Positions 42,243 through 51,824 of a stretch of DNA of 64,000 nt are shown in pieces. The DNA lies in NCBI GenBank assembly GCA_019316985.1, contig CP079215.1, forward strand, positions 1,984,001 to 2,048,000. The letters are read 5' to 3'. The translations under genes and the position numbers were made by a program. The stretch comes from Paraniabella defluvii. GTDB lineage: Bacteria; Bacteroidota; Bacteroidia; Chitinophagales; Chitinophagaceae. The notes beneath the pieces were generated by a model that was not told where the DNA came from, did no database searches, and saw only the letters and a program-made list of their open reading frames with translations. Position 1 is the stretch's first letter. Every line of letters begins with the position of its first letter.

Positions 42243-43148
42243 CGGCTTCAAAGTTGTTTTTGAAAGAGTATTGCCGCACCCCATAGAAAAGGTTTGGAAC
42301 GCGCTAACCAACCCCGCAGAGCTGAAATATTGGTTTACCGATATAGACCTTGATCTTAAACCGGGAGAAAAAATCATTTTTCAATTCCGGGATAAAGATA
42401 AAACCAGGTCTTACGGAACCATACAAACAGTTGAGCCTCCAACAAAGCTCGTGTGGACCTGGGAGACCGAGCAGGCTGTTTGGGCGCTTTCGTCCATTGA
42501 CGCGAATACCACCCTTTTGCAGCTTATCTATAGCAAAATAGACGAAAGCCTTACTGTAAATGTCGCATCCGGTTTTCACGATCTTCTTGATTTGCTTGCC
42601 GGGCGGTTAAACGGGAGCGATGCAATCCATCCATTTGGTACAGAAGAACAGGCCACGGCCTGTTACCCCATCCAGGTTAGATACGCTGCCAGCATCTTTC
42701 ACGAGTATCCTTCCTTGCTAAAATCTCCTCCGTTAGTAATAGAAAAAGAACTGAATGCACCCATTCAGAAGGTTTGGGAAGCGCTTACCGATAAAGACCA
42801 GATGAAGCAATGGTATTTCACTTTAGATGATTTCAGAGCGGAAGAAGGTTTTCAGTTCTCCTTTCCCGGAATTGGAAATACCGGGGAAAAATACCTGCAC
42901 CGATGCACTGTTTACGAAGTAAACCCGCCGTACAAACTGCAGTATAGCTGGGCCTATGATGATATTCCCGGCTTTTCACTGGTAGAGTTTAATTTGAGTG
43001 AGTCTGGCGGTAAAACAACACTGAAACTGAATCATTTCGGACTGGAAACATTTCCACAGGAGAAAGCAGATTTTGCACGTAGCAGCTTTAACGGGGCTGG
43101 AATGAACTTATTGGTAAGCTTTTGCCCGAATATCTGGCGAACCATTAA
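42205..43148 (+). CDS. Tandem SRPBCC (AHSA1-like) domain protein
   Basis: Two related SRPBCC/START-like ligand-binding domains. The first has FERVLPHPIEKVWNALTNPA, ELKYWFTDIDLDLKPGEKII; the second IEKELNAPIQKVWEALTDKD, QMKQWYFTLDDFRAEEGFQF and YKLQYSWAYDDIPGFSLVEF, ending WNELIGKLLPEYLANH after a G lost near 43095, with stop TAA at 43146-43148. About 314 residues. This domain is often the target or partner of a linked ArsR-type repressor; here both genes overlap. Ligand is unknown. Confidence 0.85.
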
Positions 43149-43235
43149 CGCGCGGACGGGTACATTGAATAAGTCAACCCATACCAGTCTTAATGAAAGA
43201 ATTAGCATTACATTCGGCGTAAATTTCAAACGCCC

Positions 43236-43772
43236 ATGCAGTTTCATGATAGCAGCTATCTAAAAACGGGACCCTCCGGCAGCAGCAGGCATATACCGTT
43301 TTACATCAGCACCGCATTTTTGAAAAACTGTATGCTTTCGACCCGGTATTGGCAGGAACGATACCTATCAATATAAACATAGCTACAAGCGACCTTGACA
43401 TTTTATGCCATTTCAAGAACAAGGAACTGTACATGGCAGAGATCAACGACCTGTTCATGCAGCAAAAAAATTTTCTATTCGCGAAAGAACCGGCAAGGAA
43501 GAAACAGTAGTAGTGAATTTCTTTGCAGATGGTTTTGAGATCGAGATCTTTGCACAGAATATCCCCACGCGGCAGCAAATGGCCTACCGGCACCTGGTGA
43601 TAGAGCATGAGTTGCTGAACCAATATGGAGAGGTGTTTCGGCAGCAGGTAGTTGCTTAAAAAAGCAAGGATACAAAACAGAACCGGCTTTTGCCCGGCTT
43701 CTTAAGCTGGAAGGCGACCCCTACCAGGCGCTTCTCCGGTTTGAAGCAGGTATAAGTGAACAACCAATATAA
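43236..43772 (+). CDS. DUF4269 family protein (nucleotidyltransferase-like)
   Basis: ATG at 43236 gives MQFHDSSYLKTG, then after a shift near 43268 LRQQQAYTVLHQHRIFEKLY and AFDPVLAGTIPININIATSD followed by LDILCHF; the GTIPxxIxxxxSDLDIxC pattern defines DUF4269, resembling minimal nucleotidyltransferases. Later DGFEIEIFAQNIPTRQQMAY and RHLVIEHELLNQYGEVFRQQ, a further shift near 43655, then KTEPAFARLLKLEGDPYQAL to stop 43770-43772. About 178 residues. It directly precedes the Crp/Fnr gene (5 bases). Function is unknown. Confidence 0.82.
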
Positions 43773-43777
43773 TTTGA

Positions 43778-44341
43778 ATGGAGCTTGATTTGATACTCAA
43801 CGGTATTTATCCGCTGCCTGCAACATCCAGGGCAACACTTGCTGCCGCCATGCAGGAAGTGAGTTATTCCAGGGGGCATATTTTACTCAGGGCTCAAAAA
43901 GTGGAAACATCTGTATATTTTATTAAAAAAGGGATGGTGCGGGCGTATCAAAAAGCGGCAGAAAGCGAAATTACCTTCTGGTTCGGGCAAGAGGGCGATC
44001 CTGTGATATCTATGAAAAGTTATATTGAAAACAAAAGGGGCTATGAAGATATTGAGCTGCTTGAAAATACGGTGCTTTACCAGATTGCATCCCCAAAATT
44101 GCAGGCTCTTTTCAACGAAGACCTGCACATTGCCAATTGGGGAAGAAAGCTGGCGGAGCAGGAATTAATTAAAACCGAAGAGCGGCTAATTGCGATGCAA
44201 TTTCAAACAGCTACACAGCGCTACAAGGATCTGCTGGAGCGGCAACCGGGTTTATTGAACCGGGTATCACTAGGTCATATAGCCTCTTATCTGGGTATTA
44301 CGCAGGTAAGTCTGAGCCGGATCAGGGCAGAAATACGATAG
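43778..44341 (+). CDS. Crp/Fnr-family transcriptional regulator
   Basis: Intact 187 residues. The cNMP-binding-like beta-roll has VSYSRGHILLRAQKVETSVY, FIKKGMVRAYQKAAESEITF and WFGQEGDPVISMKSYIENKR. The C-terminal helix-turn-helix region RVSLGHIASYLGITQVSLSR followed by IRAEIR is intact. No Cys set for an iron-sulfur cluster is visible, so it is not a classical FNR; cAMP-binding residues are not well conserved, as in most Bacteroidota members. Its targets are unknown. Confidence 0.88.
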   Translation: MELDLILNGIYPLPATSRATLAAAMQEVSYSRGHILLRAQKVETSVYFIKKGMVRAYQKAAESEITFWFGQEGDPVISMKSYIENKRGYEDIELLENTVLYQIASPKLQALFNEDLHIANWGRKLAEQELIKTEERLIAMQFQTATQRYKDLLERQPGLLNRVSLGHIASYLGITQVSLSRIRAEIR

Positions 44342-44406
44342 CTCGTTTTTATCATTTGTAAAAAAATCCTACTGTTAATAACGGAACTTTGCGGCAAATT
44401 AAAAAT

Positions 44407-44731
44407 ATGAACTGGATTATTTTGATTATCGCAGGGTTATTTGAAGTGGCTTTTGCCTCCTGCCTGGGCAAGGCTAAAGAAACATCGGGTACAGAAATGT
44501 ATGCCTGGTACGCCGGCTTTTTCGTAGCACTTACTATAAGTATGGTATTATTAATGAAAGCTGCACAAACATTGCCCATTGGTACTGCCTATGCGGTTTG
44601 GACAGGGATAGGAGCCGTAGGCACGGCATTAATGGGAATGATCTTTTTAAAGACCCTGCCAGCTTCTGGCGTGTTTTTTTATCATTACGCTGATAGGGTC
44701 TATTATCGGACTAAAAGCGGTTTCGCATTAA
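44407..44731 (+). CDS. Small multidrug resistance (SMR) transporter, SugE/Gdx-like
   Basis: Four-helix inner-membrane transporter: MNWIILIIAGLFEVAFASCL with the membrane glutamate in helix 1 that couples proton and substrate, then AGFFVALTISMVLLMKAAQT, LPIGTAYAVWTGIGAVGTAL and a fourth helix FWRVFFIITLIGSIIGLKAV after a lost T near 44666. About 108 residues, stop at 44729-44731. AFASCL after the Glu resembles Gdx (SugE) guanidinium exporters, but the subfamily is not certain. One base separates it from the converging epimerase gene. Confidence 0.85.
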
Positions 44732-44732
44732 A

Positions 44733-45763
44733 TTAGGCTCCGGGCTTCGCGGCGTATTTGTTGCAGGCTTTTTGAATGGTCGCTTCCGGGTGTATATAAG
44801 CAAAGCCGGGTAGCGTTTTCAGCAGCTTAGCGTTATCGAACTGCGTAAAGCTGTTAGCTACTTTGGCGCTTTCCTGGTAAGAAGCGGCTTTCGTCCCGTG
44901 AATAAAGACTTGATTTTTTCTAACCGCCACGCAACAGCTGATAAAAGGGCGTGGCTTCCTGTAAGGGCGTTTTTTTCCAAAATTATCGGCCATAGTATCA
45001 AACAGTTTACGGAAAGGCCAGTTATCATTACAAACAATATAACGCTCTTCGGTAATAGGGCTTTCCAGCAGCATTACTGCGGCCCGGGCCAGATCCTCCA
45101 CATCTGTAAAGCCATTAACACCGTTCGTGTACCATTTAAACTCATTATAAGCACTCTTAAAAATACCGCTGCTGCTCTGGTTCCAGTTGCCATAGCCTAA
45201 AACGGTGGCCGGGTTTAATATAACGCCTTCCAGTCCCTCTGCAAACCCTCTCCAAACTTCCAGTTCGGCCTTAAACTTACTGATAGCGTAATGCGTATTT
45301 GCTTTCGAATCTTCCCATTGCGCTTTTTCATTTACCGTTCCGCCGGTTAATTTCCGGCCTATCGCCGCAACAGAGCTTATGTACACGATCCGCGGAACCC
45401 CGGTTTCCAGGGAGGTATTTACCACGTTCTTCGTTCCTTCAATATTTACATGGTACATTTTGCTTCTCTCTTTTTGCTGAAAGAAACAACAGCAGCGCTA
45501 TGAATAACGGCATCTATACCCTGCATTGCCTCTTCCAGGGCTACCACATCTAAAATATCGCCCTCCACCCAGTCAACCTTATTTAAAATGGCTGGTTCAA
45601 TAAACTCAGGCAATTGCGCAGTGGTGCGTTTAATAGCCCGCACCGAAAATCCCTGTTGCACCAGTTCTTTGATAATATAGGCGCCAACAAAACCAGTACC
45701 GCCGGTGACAAGAATATTTGAGATTTGAGGTTTGATCTTGAAGATTTTGCGCAAAAGTAACAC
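44733..45763 (-). CDS. NAD(P)-dependent epimerase/dehydratase family protein
   Basis: Extended SDR. Rossmann motif SNILVTGGTGFVGAYIIKEL, acidic EGDILDVVALEEAMQGIDAV, HSAAVVSFSKK, then after a shift near 45455 YHVNIEGTKNVVNTSLETGV, IVYISSVAAIGRKLTGG and the catalytic YAISKFKAELEVW, PATVLGYGNW and DVEDLARAAVMLLESP. A further shift near 44920 gives the end. About 343 residues. This is the dihydroflavonol-reductase-like subgroup common in Bacteroidota; substrate unknown. Start GTG at 45763; an internal start is possible. Confidence 0.82.
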
Positions 45764-45807
45764 AATTCCGACCGATGGAAGGATTGTCTACCACCAAAAT
45801 ATAAAAC

Positions 45808-45829
45808 AAAAAAAGGCGCCGGAGCGCCA
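45808..45829 (-). terminator. Intrinsic terminator of the sugar dehydrogenase gene
   Basis: On the minus strand GGCGC-TCCG-GCGCC is followed by TTTTTTTG, 13 bases after the corrected stop codon. Confidence 0.8.
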
Positions 45830-45841
45830 TTGCAAGAATTC

Positions 45842-47087
45842 TTATTTTTACCGATCCGGTAAAGCTTCCCGTGAGCACCGTCGCATACTGCATACAGTGC
45901 ACCGTCTTTTCCCTGCTGCACGTCTCTGAACCGGTCCTGGCGGTCTGTTAATAACCGCTCTTCACCTACCACTTTGTTGTCCTTAATTTCCAGCCGTACA
46001 ATATGTGATCCGCTCAGGCAACCGATAAAAAGATTATTCTTCCATTCAGGAATAAGATCGCCGGAATAAAAAGTCATACCGCTGGGCGATACTACAGGGT
46101 CCCAATAATATACAGGTTGCTCCATTCCTTCTTTTTGAGTAAGGCCATTATTGATCGGTTGTCCACCGTATTCAATACTATAAGTAATAATGGGCCAGCC
46201 GTAATTTTTGCCGGCTTCAATGCGGTTGACTTCATCACCACCACGGGCGCCGAACTCATTTTCCCATAAATCGCCTGTTTCGGGGTGAATGGCCAGGCCC
46301 TGTACATTTCTGTGGCCATAAGTATAGTTTTCCGGCATAGCGCCCGCAGTATTGATGAACGGATTGCCTGCTGCCGGCTTACCCTCTTTTGTAATGCGCA
46401 CAATTTTACCCAAACCGGTACCGAGGTCCTGTGATTTGGGCCTCGTTTCTAAAGCCGAACGTTCGCCTGTACTTACGAAAAGGGTACCGTTTTTATCAAA
46501 AAGGATACGTCCGCCATAATGCAAAGTACCTGCAAACGCAGGAGTAGCACGGTAAATTACAACCGGGTTTTCAATCTTTTTTCATCGTCAGCCAGGCGGC
46601 CTTTGGCAACGGCAGTGAGGTTTCCGCCACCTGTTTTTTCCGAAAACACCCAATAAACCATCCGGTTGCTGCCAAAATCAGGATCGAGCGTTATACCCAG
46701 TAACCCGCCCTGGCCTTCGGAGTTTACAGCAGGCAAACCTAAAATGGGTGCAGATAATTCCCCGCCGGTAGTTGCAATACGCAGTGTTCCGCCTTTTTCG
46801 CTAATAAGAAGCCGGCCATCGGGCATTACTGCTATTCCCCAGGGGTTTACCAGGCCTTCCGAAATCACTTTAATATCGAGTTCGGTGGAGGTTTTCATTC
46901 CAGCAACCCGGGTTTGTCCTGCAAACGCCGGTTTATAGGTAGTGTTGGCCTCTTTGGTTTCAACCGGCGGCAGATTGTGTATCGTTGTGTCTTTATCTGC
47001 CGGTGCACCGGGCTTTGGTTCATGGCTGGTACCGCTGCAACCGATCAGCACAGCAGCGCTCACTACTGCGAAAAATTTAGGGGTCAT
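45842..47087 (-). CDS. PQQ-dependent sugar dehydrogenase-like lipoprotein
   Basis: Six-bladed beta-propeller of the soluble glucose/aldose sugar dehydrogenase type (PQQ family). It begins with a lipoprotein signal FAVVSAAVLIGCSGT, a linker, then GLVNPWGIAVMPDGRLLISE, KGGTLRIATTGG, GQGGLLGITLDPDFGSNRMV, RILFDKNGTLFVSTGERSA, NYTYGHRNVQGLAIHPETGD, LWENEFGARGGDEVNRIEAG, KNYGWPIITYSIEYGG and a C-terminal HGKLYRIGKK. Shifts near 46570 and 45846; the latter turns the end into the normal IGKK stop. About 415 residues. PQQ use is inferred from family. Confidence 0.88.
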
Positions 47088-47267
47088 TGGCGTTGTTTTT
47101 ATTTTAAAAATACGTTTAAAGGTGTATTATTAATGTAGCCGGTGCAAATAAAAAGAAGAAATCGTGCCGGGCTATCGCTTAATTTTACGAATTTCGCGAA
47201 AATTTTTTACCGGGCCTTTTACCGGCTTCCCGGGTAAAGATCCGTTCACTAAATACATTCATTTACC

Positions 47268-47964
47268 TTGAGTAAAAAAGGTTTATATGCTGTTTTGATG
47301 GCGTTACTACTGCCGTTGGCTTGTTATTTAGTTATTCGCCATTACAGCAATGAAGCAACTTCAATGCCGAGGCGTTATATGCCCGACAGTGTCAACACAC
47401 GCCTCGAGAATGGCAAACAGGTAACAGATACCGTATGGCACAAAGTGCCCGATTTTTCGCTGATCAATCAGCTGGGCGACTCGGTACGCTTAAGCAACTA
47501 CGAAGGAAAGATCATTATTGCCGATTTCTTTTTACCCATTGCCCCACTATCTGCCCGGCGTTAACCACCAACATGCGCACGTTGGAAAAAGCAATTACCA
47601 ACGCGCAAAGGGTTGGTGATAAACCAACACCAATATACACTATCTGTCGTTTTCTGTAGATCCGGAGAGAGATTCTGTTGCCCAGCTGAAAAAATGGGCC
47701 GACCGTTTCCAGATCAATCCCGAACAATGGGATTTACTCACCGGCGATAAAAAAACCATTTATGACCTGGCGATTAACGACCTGAAGCTGGGCCTGGTAG
47801 ATGGAAAGGGAATTGATACGTCATTTATACATACCGATCATTTCGTGTTGATCGACGGCAAGCGCAACATCCGGGGTTATTATCACGGGCTTGATTCTGC
47901 TGATCTGAAAAAGCTTTCAAGAGATGCCGTTTTATTAACATTGGAGAAAGACCGCAGTAAGTAA
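47268..47964 (+). CDS. SCO1/SenC-family copper chaperone
   Basis: Membrane-anchored thioredoxin-fold protein for cytochrome oxidase CuA maturation. The N-terminal anchor is LYAVLMALLLPLACYLVIRH; then DFSLINQLGDSVRLSNYEGK, the copper motif FTHCPTICPALTTNM (CxxxC), YLSFSVDPERDSVAQLKKWA and TSFIHTDHFVLIDGKRNIRG with the copper His. Shifts near 47537 and 47635. About 232 residues, start TTG at 47268. The DUF420 membrane protein follows, a common Bacteroidota pairing of respiratory-chain genes. Confidence 0.88.
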
Positions 47965-47986
47965 GAAAAGCGGCTTACCGGTAAAG

Positions 47987-48073
47987 GTGCTGGCTATCGC
48001 CTTTTTGGTTGCAGCCGTTGCGGTAGGATTATTTATGATATTATTTAAAAAGAAAAGAAATGCTGAAAGCTAG
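47987..48073 (+). CDS. Possible small membrane protein between SCO and DUF420 genes
   Basis: A short frame VLAIAFLVAAVAVGLFMILF followed by KKKRNAES, a single transmembrane helix with a basic tail, overlaps the DUF420 start by 14 bases. Upstream in the same frame SKKSGLPVK continues without an ATG back to the SCO stop; the true start may lie there if a base has been lost, or this may be a C-terminal tail of the SCO gene. Kept as a low-confidence candidate. Confidence 0.3.
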   Translation: MLAIAFLVAAVAVGLFMILFKKKRNAES

Positions 48074-48598
48074 TTGGAAAAAAAATGATAAAAGGGCCAA
48101 TTGGCTGATTATATCTTTTTCGATAATTGTATTTTTAATAGTAACCGCGCTGGGACGCGTGCACCTGCAGGTAGACCTGGGTTTTGATGTACATGTTTTC
48201 GCCTTTGCAAATGCTATAATCAACTCGGTGGTTGCAGTACTGTTAATCGCGGCTTTATGGGTTGTAAGAAAAGGAAACTATGAGCTTCATAAAAAGATCA
48301 TGCTCGTTGCGATGGTTTTGTCCATTCTTTTCCTGGTAAGCTATATCTGTCATCACTTGTTTGCGGGCGATACCAGGTTTGGCGGTTCTGGCGGACTTAA
48401 AACCTTTTATTATATCATCCTTTTACACATATTCCTCTGGCGGGTATCATTCTCCCGTTTATTTTATTTACCGCCTATCGTGGCCTTATAGGAGAGTATC
48501 CGCGTCATAAAAAAATCGCGCGTATTACCTGGCCGCTCTGGTTATATGTTGCTGTTACGGGGCCGGTTATATACATTCTCATCAGCCCGTATTATTAA
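48060..48598 (+). CDS. DUF420 membrane protein
   Basis: About 179 residues with four or five hydrophobic helices: ANWLIISFSIIVFLIVTALG, VHVFAFANAIINSVVAVLLI, MLVAMVLSILFLVSYICHHL, FYYIILLHIFLAGIILPFIL and LWLYVAVTGPVIYILISPYY. Conserved histidines (H in HVFAF, ELHKK, CHH, LLHI, PRHKKIAR) are those of DUF420, often encoded near cytochrome oxidase and heme or copper assembly genes, as here after SCO. One shift near 48448 (G lost). Function unknown. Confidence 0.85.
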
Positions 48599-48716
48599 GA
48601 ATAGTTTTTAATACGTTCAAGATGGTCGTCCTCACCCGGTGACCATTTTTTGTGTAAGCGCCAAACCGTGGAAATAACTTTCCACCTATCTTCGTTTTAA
48701 TATAAACTATTTACCA

Positions 48717-50024
48717 ATGAACGTATTTGAAGTACGCGGAGGCAAGAAGCTACAGGGGGAAATTATACCACAGGGCGCGAAAAATGAGGCATTACAAATA
48801 ATAAGTGCGGTGTTGTTAACACCCGAAGAAGTTACAATTAACAATATACCGGATATACTGGACGTTAACCTTTTAATAGAATTACTTTCAGAAATGAATG
48901 TAAAGGTGAACAGAACCAGTCGCAGCACCTGCATTTTTAAGGCCGATGATGTAAATATCGACTACCTGCACAGCCCGGAATTTAAAAAGAAAAGCGGCAG
49001 GCTTCGCGGAAGTGTAATGCTGGCGGGGGCTATGCTGGCCCGTTATAAAAAAGCGTTTATCCCCAAACCGGGAGGAGATAAAATTGGAAGAAGACGGTTA
49101 GATACTCATGTTATAGGCTTCCAAAAGTTGGGAACACAATTGGATTACAACCAGGAAGATGGATTTTTTCACCTCACTGCTGAAGAACTTAGGGGCACTT
49201 ATATGCTGTTAGATGAGCCTTCTGTAACCGGAACGGCTAATATTGTAATGGCAGCCACCATGGCAAAGGGAACCACTACCATTTACAATGCGCATGCGAA
49301 CCGTATTTACAGCAGTTGTGTAAAATGCTTAACCGCATGGGCGCCAAGATCAGCGGAATTGGTAGTAACTTATTGATTATAGAAGGGTGCATTACCTGGG
49401 AGGAACCACTCATGCAATGTTGCCGGATATGATAGAAGTAGGATCTTTTATTGGCCTGGCCGCCATGACCCAGGGCGATATCACCATAAAAAACGCCGGC
49501 ATTAATGATCTGGGAATAATTCCCGAAAAATTTATGCAACTGGGTATTGCCATGGAGTTTAAAGGAGATGATATTCATATCCCTTCACAGAACAACTATA
49601 CTATACAAAAGTACCTGGACGGTGGCGTATTGACGATTTATGATCATCCCTGGCCGGGTTTTACACCGGATTTATTAAGCATTGTGCTGGTAACGGCCAT
49701 ACAGGCAACGGGAAGCGTATTGATACACCAGAAAATGTTCGAAAGCCGCCTGTTTTTTGTAGACAAGCTGATTGAAATGGGCGCGCAGATCATTCTTTGC
49801 GATCCTCATAGGGCGGTGGTTATTGGCTTAGAAAGAGAGCATCAGTTAAGAGGCATTACCATGAGCAGCCCGGATATCCGCGCAGGTGTGGCTCTGTTGA
49901 TCGCAGCCCTGAGCGCCGAAGGAAAAGCACGATCCAGAATATAGAACAAATAGATCGGGGCTATCAAAATATTGATGCCCGTTTACAGGCATTGGGTGCA
50001 GATGTGAGACGGGTGGTTAGTTAA
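48717..50024 (+). CDS. murA: UDP-N-acetylglucosamine 1-carboxyvinyltransferase (Cys-to-Asp type)
   Basis: First committed step of peptidoglycan synthesis. [20 protein letters not shown] and [15 protein letters not shown] start the protein, [19 protein letters not shown] leads to [20 protein letters not shown], the active-site loop. The residue equivalent to E. coli Cys115 is Asp (codon GAT at 49076-49078). Then [40 protein letters not shown]-like [18 protein letters not shown] and [20 protein letters not shown]. Shifts near 49290, 49405 and 49930; about 435 residues. Asp at this site is known to keep activity but resist fosfomycin in other bacteria. Confidence 0.93.
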
Positions 50025-50064
50025 CAAGTTGATAAGTTTAAACGTTGACGGCTTTTTTATCCTT

Positions 50065-50096
50065 GTCAACATATCAACAAGTCAACATATCAACAT
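50065..50096. repeat. Tandem duplication of a 16-base unit
   Basis: GTCAACATATCAACAA (50065-50080) is followed at once by GTCAACATATCAACAT (50081-50096), in the 77-base gap between murA and the bestrophin gene. The reverse-complement-related TTGATAAGTTTAAACGTTGAC lies 20 bases upstream in the same gap. Confidence 0.8.
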
Positions 50097-50101
50097 AACA
50101 A

Positions 50102-50986
50102 ATGAAATACTACAATACAAAAGACTGGCTCGGTATTCTTTTTAAAGTAACCAAGGCCGATGTATTAAGAAAGCTTTGGTGGATATTATTGGTTATAGCT
50201 GTTTATTCGGCATTTATTGCTTACCTCGAGCTGGGATATTGGAAGCTTTCAGATAAAAGTGTGATCAAAAACCTGCCAATATTGCATTCGTTGCTGGGGT
50301 TTGCGATATCACTGGTGTTGGTGTTCAGAACCAACACCGCTTACGACAGGTGGTGGGAGGGACGTAAACTTTGGGGTGCGTTAATGAACAACTCCCGCAA
50401 CCTGGCATTGAAACTGTCTGTAGTATTGAGAGAAGATCAGCGGGAAGAGCGGGAATTTTTAGAAAAATCATTCCTGGTTATGCGCAGGCATTACACCAGC
50501 ACCTGCTAAAAGAACGTACGCGTGTAATGCTCTTTGATGAAAATGAGCAAACGAAAAGGATTATTTCGACCATTGATACCGAAAAGCATGTGCCCAACCA
50601 GGTAGCAGGCCTGATTTATGAGCATGTAAAAAAACTGTATCGTAATGGCACAATAAGCGGGAAGTGCTGCTTTTTTAAATGGAGAATTGCAATCTTTTAC
50701 CGATGTATGCGGCGCCTGCGAAAGAATTAAAAATACGCCCATTCCATCCTCCTACGGTATTTTTATCAAGAGGTTTGTACTTATTTACCTGCTTACGCTG
50801 CCCTGGGGTTATGTATTTCAGCTGGGTTATTGGGTAGTGCCTGTTGTGGTATTCATTACCTATGTACTGGCCAGTTTAGAACTGATTGCTGAAGAAATTG
50901 AGGATCCCTTTGGTGGCGATGAAAATGACCTGCCAACGCATAAAATGGCCGACAATATCAGGATAAGTGTAGAAGAGATATTGTGA
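50102..50986 (+). CDS. Bestrophin-family ion channel
   Basis: Inner-membrane channel of the bestrophin/YneE family. Start MKYYNTKDWLGILFKVTKAD; helix LWWILLVIAVYSAFIAYLEL, then SLLGFAISLVLVFRTNTAYD and the hallmark RWWEGRKLWGALMNNSRNLA, and C-terminal TLPWGYVFQLGYWVVPVVVF and AEEIEDPFGGDENDLP, where the DPFGGDxNDLP motif is diagnostic. Shifts near 50462 and 50660-50690. About 295 residues. Bacterial homologues conduct cations or anions; selectivity cannot be told here. Confidence 0.9.
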
Positions 50987-50999
50987 TGTGATGGCCCTC

Positions 51000-51028
51000 A
51001 AAAGCCGGGCACCCAATCACCGGCTTTT
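51000..51028 (+). terminator. Intrinsic terminator after the bestrophin gene
   Basis: AAAAGCCGG pairs with CCGGCTTTT over an 11-base loop, 14 bases after the stop codon. The T tract is part of the stem and short, so efficiency is uncertain. Confidence 0.65.
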
Positions 51029-51138
51029 AATATGATAATGTTCCTGAGAGAAAAATTCTATCTTATGTAACTCAAACAGGTGTTACAAACTTAATTCTTC
51101 AAATTTTTTTCTCCCGGCACAAATGCCGTAATTTGTGT

Positions 51139-51713
51139 ATGGCTTCCCACAATAAAAAAATAATCATTATTACAGCTCCTTCCGGGGCTGGTAAAACATC
51201 CATCACTCATTTTTTACTGGAAAAATTTCCGCAGCTGGCGTTCTCTATTTCTGCGGCAACCCGCTCTCCGCGTGGGAATGAGGTAAATGGCAGGGATTAT
51301 TATTTCATGAAAGTGGAGGAGTTTCAGCAAAAAATACAAAAAGGCGAGTTTGTGGAGTGGGAAATGGTATATGAAGGAAAATACTATGGTACCCTCAAAA
51401 AGAGCTGGACCGCCTCTGGAAAGAAAATAAGTGCCCGTTGCTGGACATAGATGTAAAAGGCGCCATACATGTACAAACGCAATATCCTCAAACATCGTTG
51501 TCGATTTTTATTGAGCCGCCATCGGTAAGAGAACTGGCAAGAAGACTGGCCAGCCGTGGTACTGAAACCGAAGAGTCTTTGCAAACCCGGGTAAATAAGG
51601 CAGAATATGAAATGTCTTTCAGCCATCACTTTCACCACACCATTGTAAATGACGATTTGCAGGAAGCCTGTGAAGAAGCCGAAAAACTCATCACTGCATT
51701 CCTGGCTAAATAA
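51139..51713 (+). CDS. gmk: Guanylate kinase
   Basis: Phosphorylates GMP to GDP; essential. ATG at 51139 gives MASHNKKIIIITAPSGAGKT with the P-loop SGAGKT, then FSISAATRSPRGNEVNGRDY and YFMKVEEFQ (GMP-binding), EFVEWEMVYEGKYYGT, a lost base near 51405 leading to LDRLWKENKCPLLDIDVKGA and SIFIEPPSVRELARRLASRG. About 191 residues. A TAATTTG box 14 bases upstream resembles the Bacteroidota -7 element with one base missing. Confidence 0.95.
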
Positions 51714-51824
51714 CAGTTTTGACTATGAGCAAGTTGCTTATTGGCGGCTTGTATTCCTAAAATTTTACCCTTAATATTTGTTTTTTACATTTATTATTCA
51801 AACCGGCCTTTGTATCTTTAGAAT

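Noticed and set aside
48600-48660. Hairpin ATGGTC ... GACCAT followed by TTTTTT as terminator of the DUF420 gene
   Set aside because: The stem is only six base pairs with a 13-base loop; a weak signal not firm enough to list as a feature.
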